From IMG/VR virus record IMGVR_UViG_3300042934_000619, positions 1-64,000 of that record: a stretch of 64,000 nt of DNA; one strand, written 5' to 3'. Below, piece after piece: positions 31,681-40,226 of the stretch. The stretch comes from a virus. Each line of letters starts with the position of its first letter. Position 1 is the stretch's first letter. The notes beneath the pieces are model-generated. The model ran no database searches, was not told the DNA's origin, and saw nothing but the letters and a program-made list of their open reading frames with translations. Both the position numbers and the translations under genes were made by a program.

Positions 31681-31989
31681 GTGAGCTGGGCCAGGAATCG
31701 GCTGCACGACGAGTTCGGGTGCGACGGCACGTTCGAGTGCTGCCGTGTCGGTGACCTGCTTCAGCAGGTGGCTGACGACCGTGCGCACAGGGATGCCGAG
31801 GTGCTGCGGGCGCAGGCCCGTAGGATCGAGGTCGAGTACGGCGACAAGCACGGCGAGGTGTACAAGCTGTACCTGTACGGCGCGAAGGAACTGCGCCGCG
31901 CGGCCAGCAACCTCGACCCGTACGACAACGTGCCAGGCACGAACATCCTGGTGCGGAAGTCGGACGGCAGGCACGTGATGAGAGAGTAG
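31681..31989 (+). CDS. Hypothetical protein, 102 aa
   Basis: GTG after GGGGGTGAGGCGGAC. Helical; C-D-G-T-F-E-C-C near residue 14. Unknown. Confidence 0.7.
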   Translation: MSWARNRLHDEFGCDGTFECCRVGDLLQQVADDRAHRDAEVLRAQARRIEVEYGDKHGEVYKLYLYGAKELRRAASNLDPYDNVPGTNILVRKSDGRHVMRE

Positions 31990-31999
31990 AAGGAGACAC

Positions 32000-33400
32000 G
32001 TGACAACGCTCAGCCCGGAGCAGGATAAGGCGCTCGATCAGATACTCGACTGGTACGAGCGCCAGCCTCGCAACTGGATCCACTGCAACGGGGCCACCGA
32101 CTGCCCCAGCTTCCCGCATACGCACGGCACCGGCGCGCTGGCTCCGGTGTTCGCCGTCGGCGGGTGGGCCGGGTCCGGCAAGACGACCCTGATGCGGGTG
32201 CTCGACGAGACCATCGGCGGCGAGGTGATGTTCGGTACGCCCACCCACAAGGCGGCGGGCGTGCTGCGCAAAAAGCTCTCGTCGGCGCAGGCGGAACGGG
32301 TGCGCACCTACCACTCGGTGGTCTACCAGATGACGCCGACATACCGGTGCTCGGCGACGAACCGGCTCGTCATGAAGGTCAACACCAAGTGCACCTGCGG
32401 GAAGGAGGACGCGTGCGAGTGCCCGGTGTCCTTCCTGCCCTGCGGATCCGGCGGCACGCACGAGTGCAAGGTGACGCAGGAGCTTCGCGCCGAACGGCGG
32501 CAGCATCTCGGCGGGCACCGTGACGTGATTGTGATCGACGAGTCGTCGATGCTGTCCAAGCAGCACGTCGAGGATGTGCGCCGCTTTGGTGTGCCGGTCA
32601 TCCTGGTCGGGGACAGCGGCCAGCTGCCGCCGATCAAGGAGCCGATGAATCCGTGGATCATGAACCCGGACGTGGAGCTGAAGGAGATTCACCGGCAGGG
32701 TGCCGACTCCGGCATTCTGCTGGCGGCTCACGATGTCCGTATCAAGGGGTTCATGTCGCAGTCGTCGTACGGCAAGGGCGACACGGTCCGGATGGTTCGC
32801 CCGGATCCTCGGGTCGGTGAGCTGTTGAACCGCTTCACCCCTGGTGAGGATGGTGCGCTGATCACCTACACCAACAAGATGCGGGCCATGTTCAACCGGG
32901 TTTACCACGACTCCCGGACCGGCGGTGGCCCTGTTGCCGAAGGTGATCGAGTGGTGTCCCTCGGAGGCCAGCCCTACGAGGCGGACCTGGTGGAGATGGA
33001 CGGCGGGACGCCGCGCCTGAAGGCGCAGATGACCCGGGTCCACAACGGGATGACCGGCACGGTGGTCAAGGTGTCGGTCCGCAGCGTCATGGCGGAGCTG
33101 TACATCCAACTCGACGATCATCCGCTGGCCACGAAGGACGAGCCGGTGATCATCTACACCGGCGCTGTGCCTGTCGCCCAGTTCGGAGCGGAGAAGGAAC
33201 TTCCGTTCAACTCCCCTGATCGCCCCAAGGGTTCGCGTCTGTGGGACTACGCGTATGCTCTGACCGCGCACAAGGCGCAGGGTTCGGAGTTCCCGAAGGT
33301 GATCGTGGTGGATCAGGGTCCCCGCGAGTACCGGCAGTGGATGTACACGGCACTGACGCGGGCTCAGGAAGCTGCGGTCGTCATCGACTGGACCAAGTGA
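32000..33400 (+). CDS. RecD/Dda-like SF1B helicase, 466 aa
   Basis: 5'-3' DNA helicase, probably in replication or recombination. Walker A G-W-A-G-S-G-K-T-T at residues 55-63, T-P-T-H-K-A-A (motif Ia), Walker B V-I-V-I-D-E-S-S-M, motif III V-G-D-S-G-Q-L-P-P-I, and C-terminal Y-A-L-T-A-H-K-A-Q-G-S-E-F with Y-T-A-L-T-R-A. Unusual Cys-rich insertion between motifs Ia and II (C-T-C-G-K-E-D-A-C-E-C, then C-G-S and H-E-C) that probably binds zinc. GTG start after AAGGAGACAC. Confidence 0.9.
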   Translation: MTTLSPEQDKALDQILDWYERQPRNWIHCNGATDCPSFPHTHGTGALAPVFAVGGWAGSGKTTLMRVLDETIGGEVMFGTPTHKAAGVLRKKLSSAQAERVRTYHSVVYQMTPTYRCSATNRLVMKVNTKCTCGKEDACECPVSFLPCGSGGTHECKVTQELRAERRQHLGGHRDVIVIDESSMLSKQHVEDVRRFGVPVILVGDSGQLPPIKEPMNPWIMNPDVELKEIHRQGADSGILLAAHDVRIKGFMSQSSYGKGDTVRMVRPDPRVGELLNRFTPGEDGALITYTNKMRAMFNRVYHDSRTGGGPVAEGDRVVSLGGQPYEADLVEMDGGTPRLKAQMTRVHNGMTGTVVKVSVRSVMAELYIQLDDHPLATKDEPVIIYTGAVPVAQFGAEKELPFNSPDRPKGSRLWDYAYALTAHKAQGSEFPKVIVVDQGPREYRQWMYTALTRAQEAAVVIDWTK

Positions 33401-33425
33401 CAACGGAAGCGAAGGTGACAGGAAC

Positions 33426-33515
33426 GTGACAGGTATACGTTACGTGCTGGTGGTGCTGGCGGTGACGGTGATCATCGTCGGTTTCAGTGTGGCGCTGTCC
33501 GGCAGCGGTGTGTAG
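33426..33515 (+). CDS. Single-TM micropeptide, 29 aa
   Basis: GTG after GACAGGAAC; residues 6-24 are one hydrophobic helix (Y-V-L-V-V-L-A-V-T-V-I-I-V-G-F). Unknown. Confidence 0.45.
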   Translation: MTGIRYVLVVLAVTVIIVGFSVALSGSGV

Positions 33516-33557
33516 ATAGTTGCGCGGTTGTCGGTAGACTGCGCAACAACGGCGCAG

Positions 33558-33585
33558 GGGTGGTCAGTTCGCTGGCCACCCTTTT
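33558..33585 (+). terminator. Rho-independent terminator
   Basis: Ten-base stem (33558-33567 with 33572-33581, one G-T pair) followed by TTTTG. Confidence 0.65.
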
Positions 33586-33601
33586 GCCTTGAGAAGGAGA
33601 C

Positions 33602-33880
33602 ATGACATACAAGCCAGCGCTGGCGATAGCGGATGAGCTGACGGACGATCTTCGCTTGATCTTGGCAGAGATCGCCAACGGAAAGTCTGTCGCCCAGATC
33701 GGCAGGAACATGGACCTGACAGTCGGTCAGGTGGCGTATCGAGTGCATCAGCTCTTCTGCCTCTTCGGTGTCAACAACAGGCATCACCTGGTGGGGGTGG
33801 CGTTCCGGTTCGGCTACCTCAAGCCGGATCAGGTGCTGAATGTGCACGAACAGAAGGAAGCGAAGGAGACAGAGACGTGA
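33602..33880 (+). CDS. LuxR-type (GerE) HTH protein 1, 92 aa
   Basis: ATG after AGAAGGAGAC. L-I-L-A-E-I-A-N-G-K-S-V-A-Q-I-G-R-N-M-D-L-T-V-G-Q-V-A-Y-R-V is a GerE-like helix-turn-helix (about residues 19-50) with the following H-Q-L-F-C-L-F-G-V-N-N-R-H-H-L-V. No receiver domain; a stand-alone DNA-binding regulator. Confidence 0.75.
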   Translation: MTYKPALAIADELTDDLRLILAEIANGKSVAQIGRNMDLTVGQVAYRVHQLFCLFGVNNRHHLVGVAFRFGYLKPDQVLNVHEQKEAKETET

Positions 33881-34137
33881 TCGATGGAGAAGGGGAGCCG
33901 GAGCGCTACGCCTTCAAGGTGGAGGGCGCCCTGGTCTCCGGGACGCTGGACGACTACGCGCAGGCGTGCAAGTGGGCCCACTACGGGGATCTGTCGGTGT
34001 CCGCCACGGTGCTGACCTGGTCCGGCACCCACCACAAGGTGAGCACCAAGCGGTCCAGTGACGACGGCGACATGATCCGTTACGAGATCTCCGCCAACGG
34101 TGAGCGGGCCTGGTACAGCATCGACGGGAGGGCCTGA
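33877..34137 (+). CDS. Hypothetical protein, 86 aa
   Basis: GTGA overlap. Beta-strand pattern; Y-A-Q-A-C-K-W-A near residue 28. Unknown. Confidence 0.7.
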   Translation: MIDGEGEPERYAFKVEGALVSGTLDDYAQACKWAHYGDLSVSATVLTWSGTHHKVSTKRSSDDGDMIRYEISANGERAWYSIDGRA

Positions 34138-34139
34138 CC

Positions 34140-34352
34140 ATGAACGAGATGCTTCCCATGGGTGTCACGGTCACCGTGACGCCGACCAGTTCGGTGCGCG
34201 GCCCTGCGTACCGTGCGCGGATCGTCGGCTACAACCCGGAACGGACCAAGTACCACCTCGGTGCCGAGGTGGCCCCCGGGCAGTTCGCCAAGGGCGGGTC
34301 GTGGGCTCTGCCCGGCGAGGTCCAGCCCACGCAGAAGCGGAGGAAGGCATGA
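34140..34352 (+). CDS. Hypothetical protein, 70 aa
   Basis: TGACCATG junction. N-terminal strands (G-V-T-V-T-V-T-P), basic tail. Unknown. Confidence 0.7.
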   Translation: MNEMLPMGVTVTVTPTSSVRGPAYRARIVGYNPERTKYHLGAEVAPGQFAKGGSWALPGEVQPTQKRRKA

Positions 34353-35239
34353 AGGAGACGGTGAAGCGGCGCGTGATGGCCGCTGTAGAGCAGGCCAAGG
34401 AGATCCTCGGGGAGAAGGAGCCCGCCATCGTGCGGGTGACGGACGTCGCCGATCGTGTCGCTGGACGCCTTGGCATCTCGCAGGTGACGGCGAAGAAGTA
34501 CCTGCGCATCGGCTGCGACGAGGGTGAGCTGGTCGAGCTGGAGCCGAACAGCAGGTTCTACGTGGATCTGCCCGAGGCGACCGAAGCAGGTATCCGCGAC
34601 CTGCGGATCGTCCAGCAGCACGCGTACAAGGACGGACGCTACGCCGCGTCGTACCTGATCCTGTCGACGGACGAGGAGAAGAATCCGCCGAGCAGCTACG
34701 GGCCCGGCAACACCACGTACCTGGTCACCACCGGGTACGTGACCCGTCTTGTCGCGCAGATCGCCGCCGAGAGGAAGGCGAAGGAGGAGCAGGAGAAGGC
34801 GGAGCGCGAGGAGCGGAAGAAGGCGGAGCGCGCGGAGATCCGGCGCCGTAACCCCGATCTGCTCACGACGGCGCGACGCCTGTCCCTGATCCTGGGAGCC
34901 GCCGACGGCTATGACGGGCGTGTGCGGGCGTGGCTGCACGAGCCCGCGCTGTCGGGCTACAAGGGACGCCCCAAGGAACCGATCGAGGAGTGGGACCTGC
35001 ACTTCGACGTGGGCAGCAGTGGCGGCGTGGTCCCGGTCCTCATGGAGATCCTGGATCACGGGCTGGGCATGTACCTCGTCGGCCAGCCGAAGGTGCACTG
35101 CGTGCACTGTGGCGAACGCATCATGCGCTTCGAGCGTCAGGGCGGCTGGTGGTGGCACCTGAACTCCACCAACGCCAAGTGCAAGGACGCCGACACCAAG
35201 GCTATGCCGCCGGAGGGTGAACGGAATCCGGAAGCGTGA
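34349..35239 (+). CDS. HTH/coiled-coil/zinc protein, 296 aa
   Basis: ATGA overlap. Possible HTH at residues 28-60 (V-T-D-V-A-D-R-V-A-G-R-L-G-I-S-Q-V-T-A-K-K-Y-L), a charged coiled coil at about 138-170 (K-E-E-Q-E-K-A-E-R-E-E-R-K-K-A), and a C-terminal C-V-H-C-G-E-R with H-L-N and C-K-D. May be a DNA-binding regulator or structural DNA protein. Confidence 0.7.
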   Translation: MKETVKRRVMAAVEQAKEILGEKEPAIVRVTDVADRVAGRLGISQVTAKKYLRIGCDEGELVELEPNSRFYVDLPEATEAGIRDLRIVQQHAYKDGRYAASYLILSTDEEKNPPSSYGPGNTTYLVTTGYVTRLVAQIAAERKAKEEQEKAEREERKKAERAEIRRRNPDLLTTARRLSLILGAADGYDGRVRAWLHEPALSGYKGRPKEPIEEWDLHFDVGSSGGVVPVLMEILDHGLGMYLVGQPKVHCVHCGERIMRFERQGGWWWHLNSTNAKCKDADTKAMPPEGERNPEA

Positions 35240-35637
35240 TCTTCAGGTTCCTGGACCCGGTGCTGCGATGGCGGCGCCGGGTCCTCTGGCAGGTGGACAA
35301 AGACACTGCTCTGGAGATAGAGAAAGGCTGGGCGATGGTGCCGGACGAGAAGCTGAACCATCACAACCGGCTGTCCAGGCGCATGTTGCAGGATCCCCGC
35401 GTGCGTCTGACACTGCTCCCGTGCATTCTGACCGATCGGGAGCTTGAGGTGCTGATCGGGGCGGCACGGGGTGAGACTGCGGGGAAGACGGCACGTCGTC
35501 TGGGGATCCAGCTGGACACGGTCAAGAGGCACCGGTTTCGTCTGATTCACCGGATGGCCGCCGACAACATCGCGCATGCTGTAGCCCTGGCGGTGCTGGC
35601 GAGGTGGATAACGGAGAAGGATCTGAGAGGGGAGTGA
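35236..35637 (+). CDS. LuxR-type (GerE) HTH protein 2, 133 aa
   Basis: GTGA overlap. C-terminal half is a textbook GerE domain: L-T-D-R-E-L-E-V-L-I-G-A-A-R-G-E-T-A-G-K-T and R-L-G-I-Q-L-D-T-V-K-R-H-R. The N-terminal 60 residues are basic and unrecognised. Probably a transcription regulator. Confidence 0.8.
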   Translation: MIFRFLDPVLRWRRRVLWQVDKDTALEIEKGWAMVPDEKLNHHNRLSRRMLQDPRVRLTLLPCILTDRELEVLIGAARGETAGKTARRLGIQLDTVKRHRFRLIHRMAADNIAHAVALAVLARWITEKDLRGE

Positions 35638-35644
35638 GGGGCGC

Positions 35645-36118
35645 ATGACGCGGTGGAAGTTCGACGCGGACCGTAAGGATCCGCTGACGGCGCGCAGGAT
35701 CCCGGTCACTCCGCCGTGGCCGATGTGGGGGTACTTCGCGGCGTTCGACAAGGACAGTCCGCAGCGGCCGACCGAGGTCGAGGTGCGGATGATCCAGTCG
35801 TACATCGCCATGGTGCGGCAGGGGTGGGAGGCAGCCATCAAGGGTGCGGAGATGGACCAGGAGCCTCTCGACTGGTTCCCCGGGTACAACACGCTTGTGT
35901 TGCACAAGTACGCCCGCGACGACTGGGCGCACCGTCGACCGTCGTGGGTCACGCCCCCTGTGTATCCGCCCTCTCCGAGGGGTCGCCGTCCGCAGCAGAA
36001 GGCGATGACGCTGGTGCAGGTCATGGATTACGTGTGTGTCGACCCGCGCACCGGCGAGGTCGGTGAGGGCTGGCAGAAGTGGAAGGCCGAGCGCCCGGAG
36101 ATCTTTGACCAGGGATAG
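35645..36118 (+). CDS. Hypothetical protein, 157 aa
   Basis: ATG after GGGGAGTGAGGGGCGC. Trp- and Pro-rich, basic. No domain recognised. Confidence 0.75.
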   Translation: MTRWKFDADRKDPLTARRIPVTPPWPMWGYFAAFDKDSPQRPTEVEVRMIQSYIAMVRQGWEAAIKGAEMDQEPLDWFPGYNTLVLHKYARDDWAHRRPSWVTPPVYPPSPRGRRPQQKAMTLVQVMDYVCVDPRTGEVGEGWQKWKAERPEIFDQG

Positions 36119-36135
36119 ACGAGGATGAAGGTGAC

Positions 36136-36810
36136 ATGACAGAAGGTAACGGGGCGCTGTGCCCGACTCCGCGAAAATCCAGGTACGCCACGATGGAGGC
36201 GGCGATTCCCGCCGCCCGTCGTGCCAGCAACGCGTTGAACAAGAGCCTCGCGCCGTACGAAAACTGTCCGTGCGGGTGGATCCATCTCACCAGCCGGAAA
36301 GGGCCGAAGGTCAATGAACCTGCGCTCGGCGACGGGCCGGTGGACGATGTGACGTTCGCGCTGGTTGTCCGGGATGAGGTGGTGGGACGCGCTGCTGAGG
36401 AAGATGCCGAGAAGTTGCGCTCCCCTGTGTATCTGTTGCGGTGGGCGGATGCGCTGAAGACGTTCCAGATTGATCTCGGGGCGCAGATGGCGGAGAAGCG
36501 GGGGCTCCAGGACGCGGCGACCAGGGAGTGGCGCAAGCGAATCCGGAAGGTGGAGAGCGGGCTGGCGGAGCGGCGTGCCGAAGCCAAGAACCTCACCCGC
36601 GAGAACCACATATGCCTCCGTAACGACAAGGGAAGGGGCAGATCCCCTGATGTTGTTGAACGGCGCAGGGTGGCAGGGGAGCGGGCGATCCGTCGACTGA
36701 AGGACGCGCATCCCGACGAGTTCATGACGTACCTGGCCGAGGAGTACGCGGCCGAGGGGCTTCCCCTGGGCGGGAAGCTCGCAGAGTACGCACCGAAAGG
36801 AGACGAGTGA
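36136..36810 (+). CDS. Hypothetical protein with CPCGWIHLT motif, 224 aa
   Basis: ATG after GAAGGTGAC. Residues 40-52 read Y-E-N-C-P-C-G-W-I-H-L-T-S, a C-x-C...H motif shared by many actinophage hypothetical proteins. A long charged helical region follows (100-190). Overlaps the next gene by 4 bases. Confidence 0.75.
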   Translation: MTEGNGALCPTPRKSRYATMEAAIPAARRASNALNKSLAPYENCPCGWIHLTSRKGPKVNEPALGDGPVDDVTFALVVRDEVVGRAAEEDAEKLRSPVYLLRWADALKTFQIDLGAQMAEKRGLQDAATREWRKRIRKVESGLAERRAEAKNLTRENHICLRNDKGRGRSPDVVERRRVAGERAIRRLKDAHPDEFMTYLAEEYAAEGLPLGGKLAEYAPKGDE

Positions 36811-37265
36811 CCGACGATCAGGTGTACTGGCTCTACGATCACAGAGACGTCGATCCGCTCTGGGATCAGATGGCACCTGGCGAGCAGCCTGCGATGGCTG
36901 AGCTGCTGGGAACGATCGATATCCCCATGGTGCACCGGGAACTGTTGCGTGCGGCGTTGCCCGGTCTTCAGATTCTCGTAGATGTCAAGGGCAAGGGTAC
37001 GCAGCGGCTGGAGACTGCGCGGCTGCGGCAGCGGCTGTTCTTCCGGGAGAAAAACGGCCTGGTCACCCGGTGTGGTGACGACTTGCTCCGCATCCTTGAT
37101 CCGGCGGGGCTGCGTGACTTCGCCCTGAAGCACGACCTGTACATGCCGCTCGACGGACTCCGTCGCGCGCATGCCTGGGCGATTGCCGGTCATACCATGC
37201 TGCACCACCAGGAGGCAGAGGCTCTGATGGAGCTGATGCAGATGAGAGAAGGGATGGAGACGTGA
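36807..37265 (+). CDS. Hypothetical protein, 152 aa
   Basis: GTGA overlap. Mostly helical with an L-V-D-V-K-G-K-G-T-Q-R-L stretch. Unknown. Confidence 0.75.
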   Translation: MTDDQVYWLYDHRDVDPLWDQMAPGEQPAMAELLGTIDIPMVHRELLRAALPGLQILVDVKGKGTQRLETARLRQRLFFREKNGLVTRCGDDLLRILDPAGLRDFALKHDLYMPLDGLRRAHAWAIAGHTMLHHQEAEALMELMQMREGMET

Positions 37266-37600
37266 AGAAAGTACTGACCCGAGACACCCTGGAAGAGATC
37301 CTCGACGATGCCGGGCTCGACCCGGAGGACGTCGTCTACGACTGGCCGTCGGGGATGTACGGCGGCTATGGCGGCCACATGAGCTTCGCGATGAGGTTGA
37401 CCGACGAGCAGATGGCGCAGTTCTTCATGGCACTCGGTGCCCTGATCTCCTACGCCACGTACTCCAGCGACAAACGAACGTACCCCGAAGGCTTCGCCAA
37501 CCTGGCAAGCCTGCTCCCCAGTGGAACGGATTCTCTCGGCAAGGGAACCGTCACCTACTTCAGGGGCTGGGAGCTGGAGTCGGAGGACGGCGATGAGTGA
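37262..37600 (+). CDS. Hypothetical protein, 112 aa
   Basis: GTGA overlap. Gly/Tyr-rich patch G-M-Y-G-G-Y-G-G-H near residue 31 between helices. Unknown. Confidence 0.75.
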   Translation: MKKVLTRDTLEEILDDAGLDPEDVVYDWPSGMYGGYGGHMSFAMRLTDEQMAQFFMALGALISYATYSSDKRTYPEGFANLASLLPSGTDSLGKGTVTYFRGWELESEDGDE

Positions 37601-37883
37601 GACCGACTACACCGAAGGCGACGGGCCGGTGCCCATCGGTGCGCTGATCGAGTACTTCGGCAGCGAGGGGCATGGTCGATACAGGATCACCAAGCACGAC
37701 AGCCCCGACGACCACCCGTACCGGCAGTTCATGCCGGAGGACATCGCGGAGTTCTACCCCGACGGCGTGGCCTACGAGCTGTGGCCGGTGGGCGTGCCTC
37801 GGAAGTTCGGCAACAGGGACCGGGCTGTGTACTACGTGCGGCGCAAGTCGTTCCGTGTGCTGAGGAAGGAGAAGGAGAAGTAG
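37593..37883 (+). CDS. Hypothetical protein, 96 aa
   Basis: Overlaps the previous gene by 8 bases. Acidic N-terminal two thirds, Lys/Arg/Glu-rich tail. Unknown. Confidence 0.75.
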   Translation: MSETDYTEGDGPVPIGALIEYFGSEGHGRYRITKHDSPDDHPYRQFMPEDIAEFYPDGVAYELWPVGVPRKFGNRDRAVYYVRRKSFRVLRKEKEK

Positions 37884-37885
37884 AC

Positions 37886-38248
37886 ATGACGTTGTTGACG
37901 AAGGAGAAAAGCCACACCGGTGAGGAGTGGTTCCGCCTGCTCCTGAAGTACGAGCCGGAGGACATGACTTCCGTTCGGAGGGTGACCGGGGCGGGGCAGA
38001 TCGTCCCCGACACCTTCACGCTGGTGTGGAAGCGGTCTCTCGGCGAGCCGTGGAAGCGGGTGACCGGCGGTACGTACGGGTGTCTGGCCACCGGCCACGT
38101 CAAGGTTGAAGGACTGGCGGGCGCGCGTGGTCCCCGTCAGAACCGGGAGATCTTCACCCGGAATCTCGGTGAACTGAGGGGGTGGGCGGAGCGTCTGCCC
38201 GGCCTGCGACCGGCGATCGAGGAGGCGGAATCCCGGCTCCCGAAGTAG
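37886..38248 (+). CDS. Hypothetical protein, 120 aa
   Basis: ATG after GAAGGAGAAGTAGAC. Basic, mixed alpha/beta; last gene before a noncoding segment. Confidence 0.75.
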   Translation: MTLLTKEKSHTGEEWFRLLLKYEPEDMTSVRRVTGAGQIVPDTFTLVWKRSLGEPWKRVTGGTYGCLATGHVKVEGLAGARGPRQNREIFTRNLGELRGWAERLPGLRPAIEEAESRLPK

Positions 38249-38269
38249 TACGACAAGACGAGGAGTTGA

Positions 38270-38300
38270 TTGACACAAGCTGTCGATTCGCTGCTAGTCT
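38270..38300 (+). promoter_or_regulatory. Sigma-70-type promoter for a small RNA
   Basis: TTGACA at 38270-38275 and TGCTAGTCT (extended -10, TAGTCT at 38295-38300), spacing 19. No gene follows for 430 bases, only structured RNA. Confidence 0.6.
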
Positions 38301-38304
38301 GTCG

Positions 38305-38402
38305 GCATCTCGTCGGGGGACGAGAGTGCGGTAAACCTGCACAAGGAATCAACGCCTAGTGCAGAACTTCCCCACCCGGGCGCCGATCCGGGTGGGGATC
38401 TC
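38305..38402 (+). ncRNA. Candidate structured small RNA
   Basis: Directly downstream of the promoter: hairpin 38309-38324 (6 bp, GGGG loop), hairpin 38326-38342 (GTGC/GCAC with inner GG/CC), then a strong 10-bp GC hair-pin 38370-38397. No open frame of note. Size about 95 nt. Confidence 0.5.
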
Positions 38403-38404
38403 AT

Positions 38405-38532
38405 CGGAGCGTGCGTCGGGTGACAACGGCGCGCAGTTGGACAGTTGAGGCATAAGACGACAGGGATAGCGCTCTGGTGCTAGCTGCTCCGTAGCGGGTC
38501 TCAGCGAGGGTGGTTCGAGTCCATCCGCTCCG
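38405..38532 (+). other. tRNA-like element with large internal insertion
   Basis: Perfect 7-base acceptor-like arms CGGAGCG (38405-38411) and CGCTCCG (38526-38532), followed by G as in tRNA-Ser. A T arm (GGTGG TTCGAGT CCATC) lies at 38509-38525. The span is 128 nt, too long for a tRNA, and no standard D or anticodon arm can be drawn. The surrounding 38249-38727 holds no gene. Confidence 0.35.
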
Positions 38533-38671
38533 GCTGCTTCTTCGTCTGTGGGGATGGGCGAGGGGGTCAGCACCACCTCTGCGAGTGGCTGAGGTCATTG
38601 AGGGTCGGCTCCGCCCAAGAAGTGCGCAAGGAGTCTCACCGTGTCCGCTGCTTGGCGGTGCCGGGCACGAT

Positions 38672-38708
38672 GGAACGCGCACCCATTCATCCGGTGGGTG
38701 CGCGTTCC
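38672..38708 (+). terminator. Strong 14-bp hairpin
   Basis: Perfect inverted repeat 38672-38685 with 38695-38708, 19 bases before the start at 38728. Confidence 0.55.
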
Positions 38709-38727
38709 ACGTACAGAAGGAGACAGT

Positions 38728-38973
38728 GTGAGTAATTCACACGCAGCAGAAGGTCTTATCGGTTCACTCGACACAACGCCATGGCTTTACCCTCTGGTTA
38801 TCGGGCTTGTCCTTATCTTCGTGTCCGCCCTTTTGTTTCGTGCGGCCGATCGTTTCACCAAGGGTGGCGCCAGTTCGGACGGATGCATCAACGTGCTGCT
38901 CGTCATGGTCGGGCTTGTACTGGGGGCCACGGGATTCATCTGCCTGTGCCTCGGACTCTTCGGGTGGTTCTGA
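38728..38973 (+). CDS. Small membrane protein, 81 aa
   Basis: GTG after GAAGGAGACAGT. TM helices at about 18-38 and 55-78 with a short polar loop. Unknown. Confidence 0.7.
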   Translation: MSNSHAAEGLIGSLDTTPWLYPLVIGLVLIFVSALLFRAADRFTKGGASSDGCINVLLVMVGLVLGATGFICLCLGLFGWF

Positions 38974-39047
38974 ACACACCCGAAGGGCGTGCTTTACCCG
39001 GCCCTGGATGAAAAAATTCAAGGCCGACAGACAGGCGAAGGAGAAGC

Positions 39048-40166
39048 GTGAAGGATCAGCAGAACTTCATCAACCACATAGCTCTGGTGCTCGACGCCTC
39101 CGGATCGATGGGGCGGCACAAGCGCAGCCTGATCAAGGTGGCCGACGAGCAGATCGCCTACCTCGCCCGGCGCTCCGAAGAGCTGAACCAGGAAACCCGG
39201 GTCACCATCTACACCTTCGACGACCAGGTGAAGTGCCTGGTCTACGACAAGGACGTGCTCCGCCTCCCCAGCATCAAGGATCTGTATGTGGTCGGCGGTA
39301 TGACCGCTCTGATCGACGCCACGATGCAGTCGCAGGACGACCTCGCGCACACCTGGGAAGGGTACGGCGACCACTCGTTCCTGACCTTCGTCCTCACCGA
39401 CGGCCTGGAGAACGCCAGCGGTACTACCGGCGGCTACTACCGAGAGTCCCGGGATGTCCTGGCCGAGCGCCTGACCAGCCGCCTGGAGGCAATGCCGGAC
39501 CACTGGACCGTGGCCGTGCTCGTGCCCGACCAGATGGCCAAGCGGGAGGCGATGGGCTTCGGGTTCCCGAAGGACAACATCGCCATCTGGGACACCAACT
39601 CCTCGGACGGCGTGGAGGAGGCGGTCAGCACCATCCGAACCGCCACTGACACGTACATGACCAACCGCACCAAGGGTGTGCGCGGGACCAAGACCCTGTT
39701 CGTCGGCGAGAACGTGGACGCCAGCGCGATCAAGAACGCCAAGCTCACGCCGCTGTCGAACAGCGACCGGAAGATCGTCGTCGTCGCCAAGACGAGGGAC
39801 ACCGAGTCCCTGTTCTTCGAGAAGCCGATCAACCGGGCCACGAAGACACGTCCTGTCCCGGACAAGGCGCTGCACGTGGAGATCAAGCCGTTCGTGGACG
39901 CCGCCTTCCCTCCCTACCGGGTGGGCATGGCGTACTACGAGCTGATCAAGTCCGAGCGTGTCACCGGCGACAAGCAGATCGCGGTGGTCGACGTGGACAC
40001 CAATCAGGTGTACGTCGGGGACGGTGCCCGGCAGCTCCTTGGGCTGCCTGCCGGTCAGTGCCGGGTGAAGCCGACGCTCAACCCGAACTACAAGGTCTTC
40101 GTCGAGTCGACGTCGCTGAACCGGCACCTGCGTGTCGGCTCGCAGCTTCTGCTGCTGACGAAGTGA
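39048..40166 (+). CDS. VWA-domain protein (TerY/TerF-like), 372 aa
   Basis: GTG after GGCGAAGGAGAAGC. N-terminal von Willebrand A domain with a complete MIDAS: D-A-S-G-S-M at residues 16-21, T-A-L near 85 and D-G-L-E near 120, so it binds a divalent metal and probably a protein partner. The C-terminal half (200-372) is unrecognised. A TerD gene follows two genes on, as in bacterial tellurite/stress ter loci that pair VWA and TerD proteins. Confidence 0.8.
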   Translation: MKDQQNFINHIALVLDASGSMGRHKRSLIKVADEQIAYLARRSEELNQETRVTIYTFDDQVKCLVYDKDVLRLPSIKDLYVVGGMTALIDATMQSQDDLAHTWEGYGDHSFLTFVLTDGLENASGTTGGYYRESRDVLAERLTSRLEAMPDHWTVAVLVPDQMAKREAMGFGFPKDNIAIWDTNSSDGVEEAVSTIRTATDTYMTNRTKGVRGTKTLFVGENVDASAIKNAKLTPLSNSDRKIVVVAKTRDTESLFFEKPINRATKTRPVPDKALHVEIKPFVDAAFPPYRVGMAYYELIKSERVTGDKQIAVVDVDTNQVYVGDGARQLLGLPAGQCRVKPTLNPNYKVFVESTSLNRHLRVGSQLLLLTK

Positions 40167-40172
40167 CATGGC

Positions 40173-40203
40173 GGAGCCGGGGCCGAACAAGGCCCGGCTC
40201 CTT
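40173..40203 (+). terminator. Hairpin terminator
   Basis: GGAGCC-rich inverted repeat (about 40173-40184 with 40191-40201, one bulge) followed by TT. Confidence 0.55.
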
Positions 40204-40226
40204 CATCGAAGGAGACATGACAACCA

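Noticed and set aside
31604-33403. 600-codon minus-strand frame opposite the helicase
   Set aside because: The plus strand has all helicase motifs; the minus frame has none and no ribosome-binding site.
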